Assembly (NCBI GenBank): GCA_019096065.1
Contig: JAGUCH010000001.1
Span: 3,782,001 to 3,846,000 of the forward strand
Direction: 5' to 3'
DNA: 64,000 nucleotides
Source: Paracyclopina nana
Lineage: Eukaryota > Arthropoda > Copepoda > Cyclopoida > Cyclopettidae
The notes under the pieces are model-generated. The model saw only the letters and a program-made list of their open reading frames with translations. It had not been told where the DNA came from and searched no databases. The position numbers and the translations under genes are program-made. Of the stretch, positions 13,520-25,406 are shown piece by piece (the stretch's first letter is position 1; each line of letters opens with the position of its first letter).

Positions 13520-13714
13520 TTCAGTAGTTTGGTGGCAGAAGTACTGAAATGGATACAGATATCCTGCTGTAGTTGGGTGTGATGGAAATCAGCAGTTTCT
13601 CAGTCAAACGCCGGATATAGGACGGGTAGACATTCAGTAGTCTGGTGGCAGAAGTAGGGATTCAGATACAGATATCCTGCTGTAGAGTTGGGTGTGGTGG
13701 AAATCAGCAGTTTC
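13520..13714. repeat. Two-copy ~80-bp direct repeat inside the element
   Basis: Copies at 13520-13599 and 13633-13714. Both start TTCAGTAGT.TGGTGGCAG, share CAGATATCCTGCTGTAG, and end GAAATCAGCAGTTTC. The GGTGGCAG core is the reverse complement of CTGCCACC in the 170-bp units, so the halves of the element are partly inverted relative to each other. Confidence 0.8.
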
Positions 13715-14115
13715 ACCGTACACTACAAATAAAAAACAGTTTTACTACTGATAAAATACAGGCTTGCATTCACAAAAATCAGAAAAAAAAATCAGGTGTT
13801 AATGTGTAGAAATCAAGTATTTGACAGATTAACTACTGAATAAAATTTTATATTCTAGAATTAAAAGATTGTTAACTTGTGAATGAAACATTTTTTGAAA
13901 AAATTAACTACATATTTGGCATCGCTAGAGTGCGAGGAAGGCAATAATAATGATTAGAAATCTGTAACTTTAATTTTATAAATCAGTATTTTGAAAAGCT
14001 TATATTTTATGATATCGTTACAAATTAATCAGTAGTAAACCGGGAAAATACGGATGATGATACTGGTAGTAAATCTGTATTAAATCCGTAGTTTTTTTTG
14101 TTTTGTTTGGTTGGG

Positions 14116-17100
14116 TCATCTTTCCTGGGGGATTTTCAAAGTCTTACTTTGATCATTTCTGAAGAGTAATTCAATCCTCGCAGTAGCATAGCTAGTGTTT
14201 CTGCTAAAATTGAAAGACAAGGCGCGAGCAGTAAATAAAAATCTTGTAAAACATGCCATGTTTTCGTCTTTTTTTGTTTTTGCAGCAGCCCAGAGCTAAC
14301 AGCTGCATGTTCTGTGCCGCTTCAATTTTCTTCCAGTGGTCAAACGCCAACAAGAAAGCCATTTGGGGATTTCCCTAGTAGCATTTCTGGCTGACTCTTG
14401 TGTGTCAGTTAAAATTGTGTCTTCCGATGAAGTTCGAAGCCAAAAAGCCACGCGCGCTTCAGTAGCAGCTTCGGATCAGCTCAAATTACCAAGAAGGGGA
14501 AAGAAAAGATTTGAATTATGGCTTTTGTGGATCCCACGTGTGCGTCTGCTGGTGTAACTGTCTTTTGCCAATATCCTGGTCAAACGGAAACAGGACTTGG
14601 GTCACTCGGTTCAGGGCGTCCTACTCGGGTCATCGCGTTTACTTTTATGCCATACACTACATAGACCGCGCCCCTGCACCTCGGTGGAATTAAAAGGAAA
14701 TTTCAAAATTCGCTCTCTCGCTCTCTTTGCGAACTGGCTACACGTGGGATTTTGAAAGATGCTTATCTCGCACTTTTCGAAGTGAGTTCTAATGAATTTC
14801 CATCCCTTTGAAGTATCTCTGCTACAACGAGAGCAGTTGAGGGTTTTTTTTCCAGAGCGTTTTGTTTCTCAACCGTTGATGCGACTTTTGGTCATTGTTG
14901 GCCACAAATAAGTGGCATGCCTTCAGACATGGCATATCTCAGCTCAAAAAATAGTGAACTCGATTGCATTGTACCATGTCACCGAGGAAAAATTCTTTTG
15001 AAGTTGAGCCTTGTAATTGATGACACCTGACCATGCAATATGACGTGGGATCGAGGAACTGTGTATATATAGCCAAACGGCAATTCCACATCAATTAACA
15101 GCTACTCAACATCATTTAATTAATTGTCATGGCATCCCCCTTTTTGCCCCTGTGCGAGTTTATTTCTGTTGTTTGGCTGCAGGTCGTTAATGTAGTCCAA
15201 TTACCGGGGAATTTTCTAATTGTCAGCGACTGATGCAGCACTACTGCTGCTCGCAGTAACCTCGCGATGTCACTCGTCAAAAGTCTTGAGGCCACTTTGA
15301 ATAAGATGGCCGCGCTGCTAGCCAACTCAACTCTGCCGCACTTGTTCCCGTAAATTGTTGACGAACATCTGACGAACTGCCCACCGCTGTCGAAAAATGG
15401 ACAGAAGGGAGGAGAAAAAACAAAATCACTATCTTTTAAATGAACCTTAAAGCTAAGATAACAACACATCCCGCACTTGCCGATTTGTACCCAAGAGAGA
15501 GAAATGAATAGTCGTCGATTTTGCGCCTAAAAGAGAGAAATGAATTGTCGTCGATTTGCTTTGCAATTTCTTCTGCTGAACAAAAAGGCGTGGGAAAAGG
15601 CTAAAAAAGCTCGGAGACACTAAAGTTTGCAAAAAAGCATCTCGGCTTACTTCTCCGATGACAAATGTGTCAAGCGATGTCAGACATCAACAACTTTTAT
15701 AAAAGCAGATGCTGGTGATACAAAAGCGCGCTTTTTTCCTCTTCATTTTCCTGACTGGCTAACAATTCATGGTGAAAAACGGCCGCATTAAGCGGCTGGA
15801 AAGCCGTATTTCTGTCATGGAAGCAAGTACAATTAGAAAATGGAAATTTTCGAGAAAGCCACCATATTTATGTCGACAATACGACTGTCACTTTGTGTCG
15901 TCTACTGCTCGAAGCCAAATAATGATCCAGGTGCGCTTATTTTTTTAGGCTAAGCCTGAAATTTATAGGCTCGGACCTCCACGTGTCAACTCGATGGGGT
16001 AACTCGCGCAGTTGATGCTCTCAAGACAACAAAGTCGATTGTTGCGTCTAGCCTAATGAAAAATTAACACGTCATTAACTTGATTTCCTGCAATATTCAC
16101 GCTGAAAAAGCGGTGAAGAGCTTTTTAGCAGCAGAAACTTTCAGCTCAGGGTATGAGTTGATTAAAAAACTTTTTGCATGAAAAAAGTGAGTAATTTTCA
16201 GCGTTGTTACCCCCGCCCCAGCTTATCAGATCTGATGCCCCGCTATGATATTTGTCTTTGGTCGCCGGCTGCTATATAACTGTCATATGACAGAAGATAT
16301 TTTTATTAGTGGTCTAGTAAAAGCTGCACCACCTTGTTAATGTTGCTGCCAGAACCAATTTTAATACCATTAAATAGGCACTCCTTGTGGGTCTGGGCAA
16401 GTTTTTTTTGTATGTGGCTTTGTCGCATGTTCGATGTAGATTTTATCCACTTTTATATTTAGATTTAGTCAAAAAAAAGCATTACATATATCAGAAACAA
16501 ATGATGGCCATTATTTGGTATGTTGTGGTTAATTCATGGTATTTTAACGTTACCTTTGACTAATTGTGAACGTCTGCTGTTGTCACCCAATTTATAGTCA
16601 GAAGAGCTTATTTATCGCCAAATCAATTAACTTTCCAAATCGTGATCTGGTAGCAAGCGAGGGTAGACTGAGTAGCAAATTATCATTTGTGCAGTATTTA
16701 TTGCGCAGTAAGCAGTGTTTGCAGTGCATTGAAATATATAAAAAAAGTTTTAATAATCTGGTCGGTAAGTACAATTGGAAAGTATTTTCCTTTAAAAGTT
16801 AAGAAATTATTACACAATGCACTCAGAATTTTTTTTATTTTTGTTGGAATTAAACAGCCTACTCTCGAGAGAATGGCTTTTTGGTGGCTCTTTAAAAGAG
16901 TCCAAACATGTCAAAATTCCAGCATCAACAGTTAGGATGAGGGCAGCGTAAGCAAGAAGATTTGGAAGGAAAACGGTACACTTGTGTTTTTAACTGATGC
17001 AAAAGCAAGTTCTCGTAAGGAATGCCATCAGGATGTCCATCTCAGCAGAGCAAAGTCATAAGTGCGTTTCAAGCCATTTCTCACGGTATTTTGCTTAGCA

Positions 17101-20100
17101 AACAAAGGTGACTCTGTCGCAGTAGGGGCATGCATGGCCAATAAAATATGGCTGCCCATCGATGCAAGTCGGTGTAGGCAAGTAGCTATGGAATTTACCG
17201 ATAAAGCAACTACTATAGTGGCCGTACCATCATGATTAAATAGTATAGGCTTAGTTTTAACGATGTCTCCTCCAAGGAAGTAGTATATGAGAGAGTCCCA
17301 TCTGAGACTACGGTCACCCTGACTGGATTCCTGGCATGCCGACGTGACGTCACTTTGGAGGTAAAACCAGGTTTTCGCATCACGAGGGCTTTCAGCTCCC
17401 AAGCAAAGCAAACAACTCTTTTCTTGCTTAGCTGCACCTCTGAAGCTGAGCTGTGACAAATAGCTTTTATTAATCCAGCGCTAAGGAAACAAGCCATTTG
17501 TTTTCGACGTTTGAGTAATTTGTCGGTGCTAGGCATGAATTCACCTTATGCCTTGCTTCTTTGAAGTTTGACCTTTTGCAGCTTGGAATTCGACCCGTTT
17601 TCCATGTTGTTGTTGTCTCTTTGTTTATCACCCTGAGAGGAGCTGAGATTTTGTGAGAGCGATCACACTGGGGTAAAATCAATAAGGATCTTACCTATAT
17701 GTAGATTTTGGATGATCTCCTCGTGTCGTTTTGGAAGCTTCAGCAAGCATTGAAATGCGTAGTTTTTAAGCATGGGGCTCTCCACCAATGTGCGTTAGTG
17801 AGCTTCGTGAACCGCAAAGAAACCAGAAATGATCTGACAACGACCTTAAGAGCAAATTCCTGGCAAGAAAATTTCATAGATCACAGGCTTTCAGCAGAAG
17901 CTGCTGTATATTATCCGTCCTCGTGAAAAATGATCAAAACCGTTCCTCCGGCTGAAAGATTGACATCTTTTTCACGTTTTGCATCTTGCATCCAATTTTG
18001 AAGCCAAAAATATTTAGAAACGCAGCCCAAAAGTTTCTCACGAGATTTCAAACGGAGACAAGCAACATGTGTGGTTTTCTTTATCTTGATAAAATTGTCA
18101 CTGAACATCAAACTTGATAAGTCTTGATTTGACGCTAGTTTTGCGGCTGACGGGTTTTTTTTAAATCGTTCGCATCAAAGGTCAGCCAAAAGGGAAGCTC
18201 ACATTCTTAGAGGACATTTTCCACTTTGCTTGCCATGGAAATTGCACTGTTTGGCTGCTGTTTGCTTCGCACCACTAATTGCAAAGCGTTATCATTGACA
18301 AATGGTCAAAGGAGAAACTTTGCAATTAGGATATTTGGCTGATGCTGACCACTTTTGCCAGGCCGAACCAAGTGACCACACATCACACATGTGATCGACA
18401 GTGCAAAGGGGCCGCACTTTGTTGCTCGTTATGATCGTGTCTCTGTGATAGGAGACCTGCCGACGACATTTATATGCCAGCCCCTAAAAAACAACTAATA
18501 TCAAGATACTATCAACCTGCAAAACTTGTCATGTCTCTCTAATGATTTTGGGAAATCGAGAGAGACCATGATCTCTCCGTTGATTTGTGAAATACTGGCT
18601 GATTGACAAGGTGCTCCATCTTCTCAGAGAAAATCGCGGAGAAGACCTCTGAAGTCCGATCAATCAGTTATCAGTTCTTGGGGCAAAAACAAGCAGCTGA
18701 TCAGGCGAAAAAAGCCTAAATGGATTTTGACGATCCTAATGAAGGCAAAAAACCTTCTAAACTGATATGCTAGTATTTTTTGTACATAGCAGCATCTTGG
18801 AAAATTATGATAGGCATTAGTTTATGGGCAAAGTGCAACGTGGGAACATTCCCCGATTGGTTAAAAAATGAGAAAGTCTAATTGGAAAATGGAAGGGTAG
18901 TTGTTAGACTATTTAGTAGCACGCCAGCAATGTTCGATCCTGCATAGTACGAATTCTTAGTAGCAGCTTTAAAAGTCCTGAGAACATTTTTCTGGTTTGT
19001 AAAACCTGCAACGACTATGATCCGCTGCTGACATAATTCGAATAATATTGGGCAGCTCACTTTGCTGAAGGTATGCTTGTTATTTCGAGCCCCATTTAGA
19101 GGTCAGATAACTGGAGCGAATTCCGACCCTCTTACTGCAGGATAGCTGCAGCTTTGAATCAAGAAACACTTTTGATCACTTCAATTATTATGTTTTGCAT
19201 CTCATGTGACATCTGCTGACAATCAAATCGTCCAGTCATGGCAAAACGAATCATGCACCCAATAAAGGAGTGACTTTTGATTTTTTGTTACTCCATGGTG
19301 ATCCTTTGCAGTCAACTTTAGCTCATAGAAACTACCGATAATTTGCTGGCATCCGTCGTAAAAGTACCGTAGCACAGTGGACATTTTTACCTAAAATACC
19401 TTCGATGGAAAATAAATGTAGAGACCCAGTTGATATAAAATAAGCCAGTTGATGTGGCTCTTTATTTAGCCTGGTCATGGAAAGTTGCGCCCACTGTGGA
19501 ATGGCTATTTTCTCCCCCATATCGTTTTCTAGTGCAGTAGTGACTCATTAAATTGCTTCAATTTTCCCCTCGACAACATTGGACACGCGTCTGTCGTCTC
19601 GAATGTTGCATGCAACTAGTACACGTGTGCATTTCACTGCTGCACTTTATGGAAAGTTGAGAAGGCCTAAAAGAGGAGAAAATGTCAACTCTCTTGGAGG
19701 TTATCTGCCAAAACTTCCCCTCAAGGAAATGAAAGATAATGGCAACACATGTAGAATACAAGATCATTCCCCAGGAAAATGGCGACCAGGGATCATCGCT
19801 TGATACAGCTTCAAAATTTTGCTCGTACTTCTATAAAAGGCTGAAAATTGACTCTCCACAAGCATCAGTTTGACAATTGTCAACTTTTTTAGCCTGTATT
19901 TTTATGGCCTGAAAGTGCATCATGTTCACAGGGTCCTCAACCCTTTTCTTTGGTTATCGGGACAGTATTATGTGTGAGCTTTGAAGCGTTATCTTAATGT
20001 CGGAAAAACTGATGGTAACCTCACACGTTGAAAAGCTTTGCAGCGCGGCCTTGTTAAAACGGCTTGAGAAAGACAATAGGTAGTACGAGTAAGGAAGACT

Positions 20101-20802
20101 TTTGCACATTTGTTCCCCTAAAAATAATAATGGCGCTTTGCAGACTATTACGCACTCCGCGCTTTTTTGACAGTCTTTAGTCATTTTAGCATAAGCCCAT
20201 AAAAAATGTTACGACCCAAAAACTACGCAAGTTAGTGCATTTTAATGAGCTGTTTACTCCCGCGGCGAAGGTTGCGTGAACGAGGGAAGATTTTGAAAGT
20301 TGCGCGCACAGCTGACTGATTCAATTATATTTTGTTTTGAAAAACAGCATTTCGTAAGATTGCGGAAAATATTTTTTTTTTTTGCATTTTTAAGCCGCAT
20401 AACAATAAGCTACAATAAGGTGAGACTAATTTCTTTCGGCGGCTCTTTTTAGATATTTTGTATGGAGCTCTATAGTCTTATTATGGCTGGTGTTGATCTT
20501 TAGTGTTCACTGTTCAATCTCGAGGCGAGTAATTCAAAAAGCCGCGATAGATAATCGTTAATAGTCTGCTTGTGTGTTAAACTTCTGTTCTTACTTATTT
20601 TTATTGGTTCAAAGGCAGTTGTCTTATCTCGTTAAAAGTAGAAGCAAACTGTTCAAAGGGAAGAGTCTGTTTCTTCAACAATTAAAGAATACAGAAGCTT
20701 TCACGGTCAATTTGAGAGTTTCTCAAATATTGAAGAAAAAACAGCAATTGAAGGGGAAACAGAGACTGCAAATTTTCGACGTGGAAAACGAGGATGATCT
20801 AA
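14116..20802. other. Intergenic, 6.7 kb
   Basis: No supported gene. The longest open frame (143 codons, minus, 17028-17459) has no domain or splice support. A short duplicated motif lies at 15.5 kb. A TATATATAG at about 15.06 kb has no linked ORF. Confidence 0.55.
15493..15558 (+). repeat. Short direct duplication
   Basis: The motif AGAGAGAAATGAAT, then A or T, then GTCGTCGATTT occurs twice with start points 36 bp apart and one substitution. It looks like a small local duplication; function unknown. Confidence 0.7.
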
Positions 20803-20808
20803 TTTATT
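20803..20808 (-). terminator. Poly(A) signal for the four-domain FABP-like gene
   Basis: AATAAA on the minus strand, about 100 nt after the stop codon at 20910. Confidence 0.5.
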
Positions 20809-20909
20809 GAGACAAATGGGGCCTTGAACCCCGTCAAACATAATTTTCGTAAAGCTGCAACAAATCACGTTTTCGGTGTATCCATTGATGCTTGAATAAA
20901 GATAGCAGC

Positions 20910-22853
20910 TTACAGCTCTCTCTCAAAAATGTATTTCATCTCTGTGGTCAGACCGTCCACTTTGGAGCTCTAAAATTGATCAGTGTTAAGTGCGATTTTT
21001 TTTAAAAACGGAACGTATCAACTCACAAAGACTAAAAACGTTGCTCCAAACCATACGTTTGTTCTAAAAACCCATTTGGGATACGTTGAGACAATCTTAA
21101 TCTTGTTCCCTCTTTTCCAGGCCTGGCACTTGAAATTCGACTTGAATGCATCATCATGAACTTCAAACTCCTCTCCATACTTGGACTTGAGAGTCATTGG
21201 TGCCAGGCGGCTCTTGAAATCCAGGCTGAAGGTCTCCCCCTTCTCCTGGATTTCCAAGCTCAAGTCATACTCTGTGGCGAATTCAGCCGCTTGGGCCTGA
21301 GACAGGCCCATTTCTAGTATGCCCTCCTCAGCTCCAACAATTTCAGAGACTCGCCAAACTCCAGAAGGCTCATGATATTTCTGCATCAGTAGCTCGCAGG
21401 TTTCTCCAGTAGTCATATTTTTACCTCTCTGTAGAATTGAGTATAATTTTTTTAAAGCTGATAGTTTTGCAGGATGTGGATATTGGGGAATTTACCATTT
21501 CGAGGAAAGTATGGTGAAAAACCAAAATCCATTCTTCAATTGATCCACTTTCGAAAGTCTTAGTTGCTTTATAAGTGTGTGGACCCATTTTCTCTACCAA
21601 CAGCTTGTAAGTTTCTTTCACTGAAAGCAATTTACTTTACTGATCATGCAAACTTATTTGAGCTTCGTGTACTTATTGTACTGGATATGGCCATTTCTTC
21701 CCCTAAATCAACTTGAATAACATCAACATCATCTTTCAGGTAGCTGACCCAACGCAACGAATTCGCAGAGGAAGGATTCCAAAACAGCCTTAAATCCCGC
21801 ATATTTTGGTCAGCGCCCCACTTTTTGGCCAGTTCGTCAAAGTTCTTATCAGACAAGTACTTGTAAAACCCTACTTCATCCACCTGGAAAAGCCTTCGTA
21901 GCCAAAGCCGGCCACATTCCCCGCTAGTCAAATTTTCCCCTGTGATTTCTGCTCCAGACTCGTGAAGGTATACATTCCACTCCTCTACTGTTTGGTTGGG
22001 TTGTTCAATAACCATCTTGAACCGGTTGTAGCCGATTTGAGTGACGGTATTGAAGTGCGAGGCCTCTGAAAGTGCCACGATATTAGATTATCTCCATGAG
22101 ATATGGTCTAGAATCCTCACCTCCCATTTTGACTTCCTTCTTAGCTCCAAATTTGGACGAGGTGACCAGCTTCAAGTCCCCAAACCATTCAGTCATTGTG
22201 AAATCCTCGGTAGAGGAGATCCACTTCATTTTGTAGTCTTCCAATGCATCGATAACCGCGTCAGGGGCTCCCCCTTTTTTCATCAGATTTTTCAAATTGC
22301 TGTCGCGTTCGTACACGTACATTAAGGAATTCTGCTTGCATTGCAGCTTTTTCAAGAACAACTCGCAAAACGAGCCCGTTGAAAGATTTTTTCCAGTCTG
22401 CAAAAAAAAGGGGATGCAGTAAAGCCATAATTTACTTTCTTTGGCTTTTTACAATGTAAGCCCCATTTGCGTGGAAATGCACATTCCATTGCTCGACAGT
22501 TCCATTTTCTTGTCTAATCACCATTTTGAAGCGGTTGTGCTCCACAAGCACAGTCTTATTGAAGTGAGAGTGCTCTACAAAAGTAATGATCGAGAAGGAT
22601 ATAGCATTTGCATAGATTATTCTTATTAATTACGCGGCCCAGTGGAAACTTGACACTCGATCCCAAAGCGAGACTTTGTGACTACATGAGCGGGCCCAAA
22701 CCATTCCTCCATATGAAATTCATTGCTGTCGTTGCTCCACTGCATCTGATAATTTTTTAGAACTGCCAAAAGTTGGTCGGGTGCTCCACCGTCTTTCATC
22801 ACAGCTGACAAATTATTGTCTGAGTCATAGCAATATAACTTTGGCGAGTCCAT
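20910..22853 (-). CDS. Four-domain FABP-like protein (Cys-poor paralog)
   Basis: Exons in transcript order: 22853-22634, 22574-22453, 22397-22121, 22065-21682, 21620-21496, 21428-21027, 20969-20910; 529 residues. All seven joins keep frame, and introns are 55-67 nt. Four calycin/FABP-like units are arranged in tandem; the first opens KLYCYDSDNNL and the last ends TTEMKYIFEREL. The last unit is the clearest, with KSKYGEEFEVHDDAFKSN matching the FABP F.LGEEF(D/E) turn. Units close with G(K/E)N..(T/S)G...C. The final 19-residue exon matches the usual last FABP exon. About 7 Cys in total. The start is the first ATG in the frame; an upstream leader exon cannot be excluded, because the frame stays open above it to an acceptor at about 22900. 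There is no signal peptide in this model. Family lipid binding is inferred; the fold assignment rests on motifs and gene structure. Confidence 0.72.
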
Positions 22854-23516
22854 TTTATTAGCTTGCGTAGCTCCTGATTGTCGAAAAAGACCCCTGCAAC
22901 TAAAGAAGCCCACTAAGATTAAGCAGTCAATATTTTACGGGTGCGGTTGTAAACATTAAATTCGTCACGTTTTCCATAACCCCTCTATTTTGCACTAACC
23001 AAGCTCTTCATGTATAGGCGAGACAATCACCACGAACAGTTCATCACTTGTTCATATTTCTCAATTGGATGAGTTTTATGTTTGATAAGCAAAAATGCTG
23101 CAACAGTTTTCCTCTTTGATTTTAAAAGCACATTATTGCACATGTTTATGTGAGCAATTTTTAGTTCTTTGGCTATGTGTACGTACCCAAAAGTGCATTG
23201 TAAACAACTTGAAAAGTTCAGCTCGCCTGTTGTTGACGACAAATCTCCTTGAGCGGATGACTGGACACCTTTTTCAAAAGAGAGTGAGAGTTTGATAAAT
23301 CTCACGCATGTACTGTAAATTTCCATGCCGTGAGCATGTTCCTCGTGATCGTCAAAAAGTATACGGTGAACTTTTACAAATGTCCACCAGAGTACTCCTG
23401 ATGGGTTTTGGGGGCTCGAGCCTGCAGCTTATAAAAGGGGACCAGGCCTGGGTCTCGCCCCTCATTTCGAGTCTGTCATTTCTCCGATAAAGTGCGAGAA
23501 AACGTTATCCGTCAAC
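22854..23516. promoter_or_regulatory. Shared divergent promoter region of the FABP-like pair
   Basis: 663 bp separate the two start codons. The plus side has a strong TATA/initiator pair. The minus side has only a weak TATA-like CATAAAAC near 23073-23080. A minus-strand ATGAAGAGCTTG at 23011 followed by a donor (gttagt) does not splice in frame to the next exon, so it is at most a short upstream ORF. Short distance and common ancestry suggest possible co-regulation (inference). Confidence 0.45.
23430..23467 (+). promoter_or_regulatory. TATA box and initiator of the Cys-rich FABP-like gene
   Basis: TATAAAAG at 23430-23437, flanked by GC, is followed about 34 nt later by CTCATTT, an initiator-like TCA. 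The start codon lies about 55 nt beyond, giving a short 5' UTR. A consensus TATA fits an inducible or highly expressed tissue-specific gene. Confidence 0.6.
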
Positions 23517-25084
23517 ATGGTGAAGACCACTGGAACCTTCTGTCATACCGTCTGTCAAAAGGACTGTGACTTTTATGCCAGCTGTAAGTGCCTTTGGTGC
23601 AACATTTTTAGCTTTAAGTAAGGCAGCTCAATTTTTGATTGTATCCTAGGTGGGTATGGGGATGAAGCCCAAAAGTGGCTTGGCATGACGTTGAAAATGA
23701 CTAGCTGCGAGGTTGGCCATGGCAAATTGGCTTGTCATTGGCAATGCGACTCCATGCCCAGCATGAATTCTTTCCACGTCTTCTGTGAGGGAGTGAAGAA
23801 CAAGTGCGATGCTCCCTTTCTGGGTGGAAAGTGTGAGGTGAAGTTTTGCAAAAACTCCACTGGAGACGGCTACGAGACGGAAGTTTGCTCTGAAAAGTAC
23901 GGGAAATGCCACTACTCTGAAAAATACACTGACGATGGCTTCAAATTGGTAAGGCTCAAAATTAACACTTTTCAATAGAGAATGAAATTAATGCTTCTTT
24001 CATATTTAGACCATTTGCAAGGATGGCAAGATGCACGAGGAGCATTGGGAAAGGATGGTTTGCGAGGACGGCTACTATAGGACGACCAAGTGCGAGAACG
24101 TCAAGGAGTTCATGAGGAAGGAAGGCATGCCTGAGGATTTTTGCGCCAAGGCCGATGACTACAAGCTTTGCTGGAAGGCCTGCGATTCTGGTTTCAAGAT
24201 GACCGAATGCTGGGGAGATTTAAAGGTTTGCTGCAATGGCAAATTTGACGAGGAGTGCGACTACAAGTTCCCCGTTGAAGGTGGAGTACTATTTCAGGCC
24301 TAGTTCACTGTAAAATTATCAATATTAATCACAGGTTGCCCCCCTTGCAAGTTTTTGGTCACTCGGTGCGGAAAGGGAATGTACAAATGTATCACCAAGG
24401 CCGAGGGATCTACCTGCGAATGGACGTACAAGTTTTGCGACGGCTCTCTCGAAATCGTAAGTTATATGCTCGCGTACGTTTTTCTGCGCTCTAAGCAAGT
24501 CCTTTTGGCGCAGGTTGGCAAAAATCTGAAAACTGGCGAGAAGTGCAGCATTTGCATGGTCAAATGTTGCCCCATGGCTGGCACCTACAAGCCCATTTGC
24601 ATGACTGGCATCACCGAACCCATGATGGCTTTGGGTATTTTCTATGCATAATCAATATTTGATTATGTTAATAATTGGAGTTGTTTCTAGGCGTCCCTGC
24701 TGACATGTGCCACAAGTTGGCCAATGAGTTTGATGCCAGGCTGATCGTTGAGGACAAGTGCCCTGTTTATCGTTGGTGCTGGAAGTCCGAGCTCTGCCCA
24801 ATGGACATGTGCTTCAAGTTTGACGAGGAGTTCGAAGTCTTCGATCCTGTCTTGAAGGCGAACTGCAAGTGCATTTGCACCATGAGTGGAAATTGCATTA
24901 TTAGCGTTTGCAAGTATCCCAACTTTACTCTCAAAACTAAGTGTACCATCACCGACAACTTTTGCGTCATGGTAAGATTACTATCTGTAAGTATTCTGTC
25001 CTGCTAAAATGGCGTGCTTTTCAGAAATCCTGCATTGAAGGCATGAAGTGCCCACCCATGACCTACGTTTTGGAGAGATGCTAA
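23517..25084 (+). CDS. Cysteine-rich three-domain FABP-like protein
   Basis: Exons 23517-23583, 23650-23948, 24010-24280, 24335-24456, 24514-24634, 24691-24971 and 25025-25084; 406 residues. Every junction keeps frame, and introns are 53-66 nt. Three FABP-like units: about 5-138, 139-272 and 273-406. Unit 3 is diagnostic (FKFDEEFEVFDPVLKAN) and aligns with the last unit of the minus neighbour (KYGEEFEVHDDAFKSN). Exon 1 (22 residues) and the last exon (19 residues) match the ends of the classical four-exon FABP gene. There are 49 Cys (12%), including CPPC at 214-217, CSIC at 264-267, CC at 196-197 and 271-272, alternating CKCIC at 352-356, and a C-terminal Cys. It starts MVKTTGTFC with no signal peptide, so it is probably cytosolic. 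Thiol-metal binding or disulfide crosslinking are possible roles (inference). A secreted adhesive by a non-classical route is less likely. Confidence 0.8.
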
Positions 25085-25227
25085 AGCAAAAAGTCGACCA
25101 CGAATGGCAAAAAGAAGAAAGCAGAAAAAATCAAAATTGTAAACGTATTTGCATATAATTCTTGCATCTGACTAACACAATCGGCCTTTTCTAACATTGT
25201 TCCAATGTAGCATGCAAAATTATAGCA

Positions 25228-25233
25228 AATAAA
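25228..25233 (+). terminator. Poly(A) signal for the Cys-rich FABP-like gene
   Basis: AATAAA about 145 nt after the stop codon. Only 45 bp separate it from the minus-strand AATAAA serving vgB. Confidence 0.5.
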
Positions 25234-25277
25234 TTATTTTGGCTCGTTTTGAATTCAAAAACACATTTGCCTATTAA

Positions 25278-25283
25278 TTTATT
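25278..25283 (-). terminator. Poly(A) signal for vgB
   Basis: AATAAA on the minus strand about 125 nt beyond the vgB stop codon. Together with the plus-strand signal at 25228 it implies overlapping or abutting convergent 3' ends. Confidence 0.45.
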
Positions 25284-25406
25284 CGTATAATCACTTTGGT
25301 TGGCACATATAACTGATATGGTGGTATGATGCATAGAAATAATTATCCATTGATAATAGTAAACTGTTATGGTTGGTGCAGCAATGGCTGGCAATAATAA
25401 AGCTCC

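Larger units (their letters stand above)
12005..14115. mobile_element. Non-autonomous transposon-like element with 14-bp TIRs
   Basis: Ends are CCCAACCAAACAAA at 12005-12018 and its exact reverse complement at 14102-14115. The flanking dinucleotide is TC on both sides, a possible 2-bp target duplication. The interior is more AT-rich than its surroundings and has no protein-like ORF. Forms of CAGTAGTAAA and its reverse complement recur in both halves, so it is partly foldback. It holds three 170-bp tandem copies plus a partial (left) and a two-copy 80-bp repeat (right). The class is uncertain: TIRs argue for a DNA transposon derivative, whereas internal tandem cores also occur in Helentron-type elements. 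The 285-bp element at 44.4 kb shares the CCCAACCA terminus. Confidence 0.75.

Noticed and set aside
17028-17459. 143-codon minus-strand open frame
   Set aside because: No recognisable motif and a second overlapping frame of similar length; compatible with chance in 64 kb.
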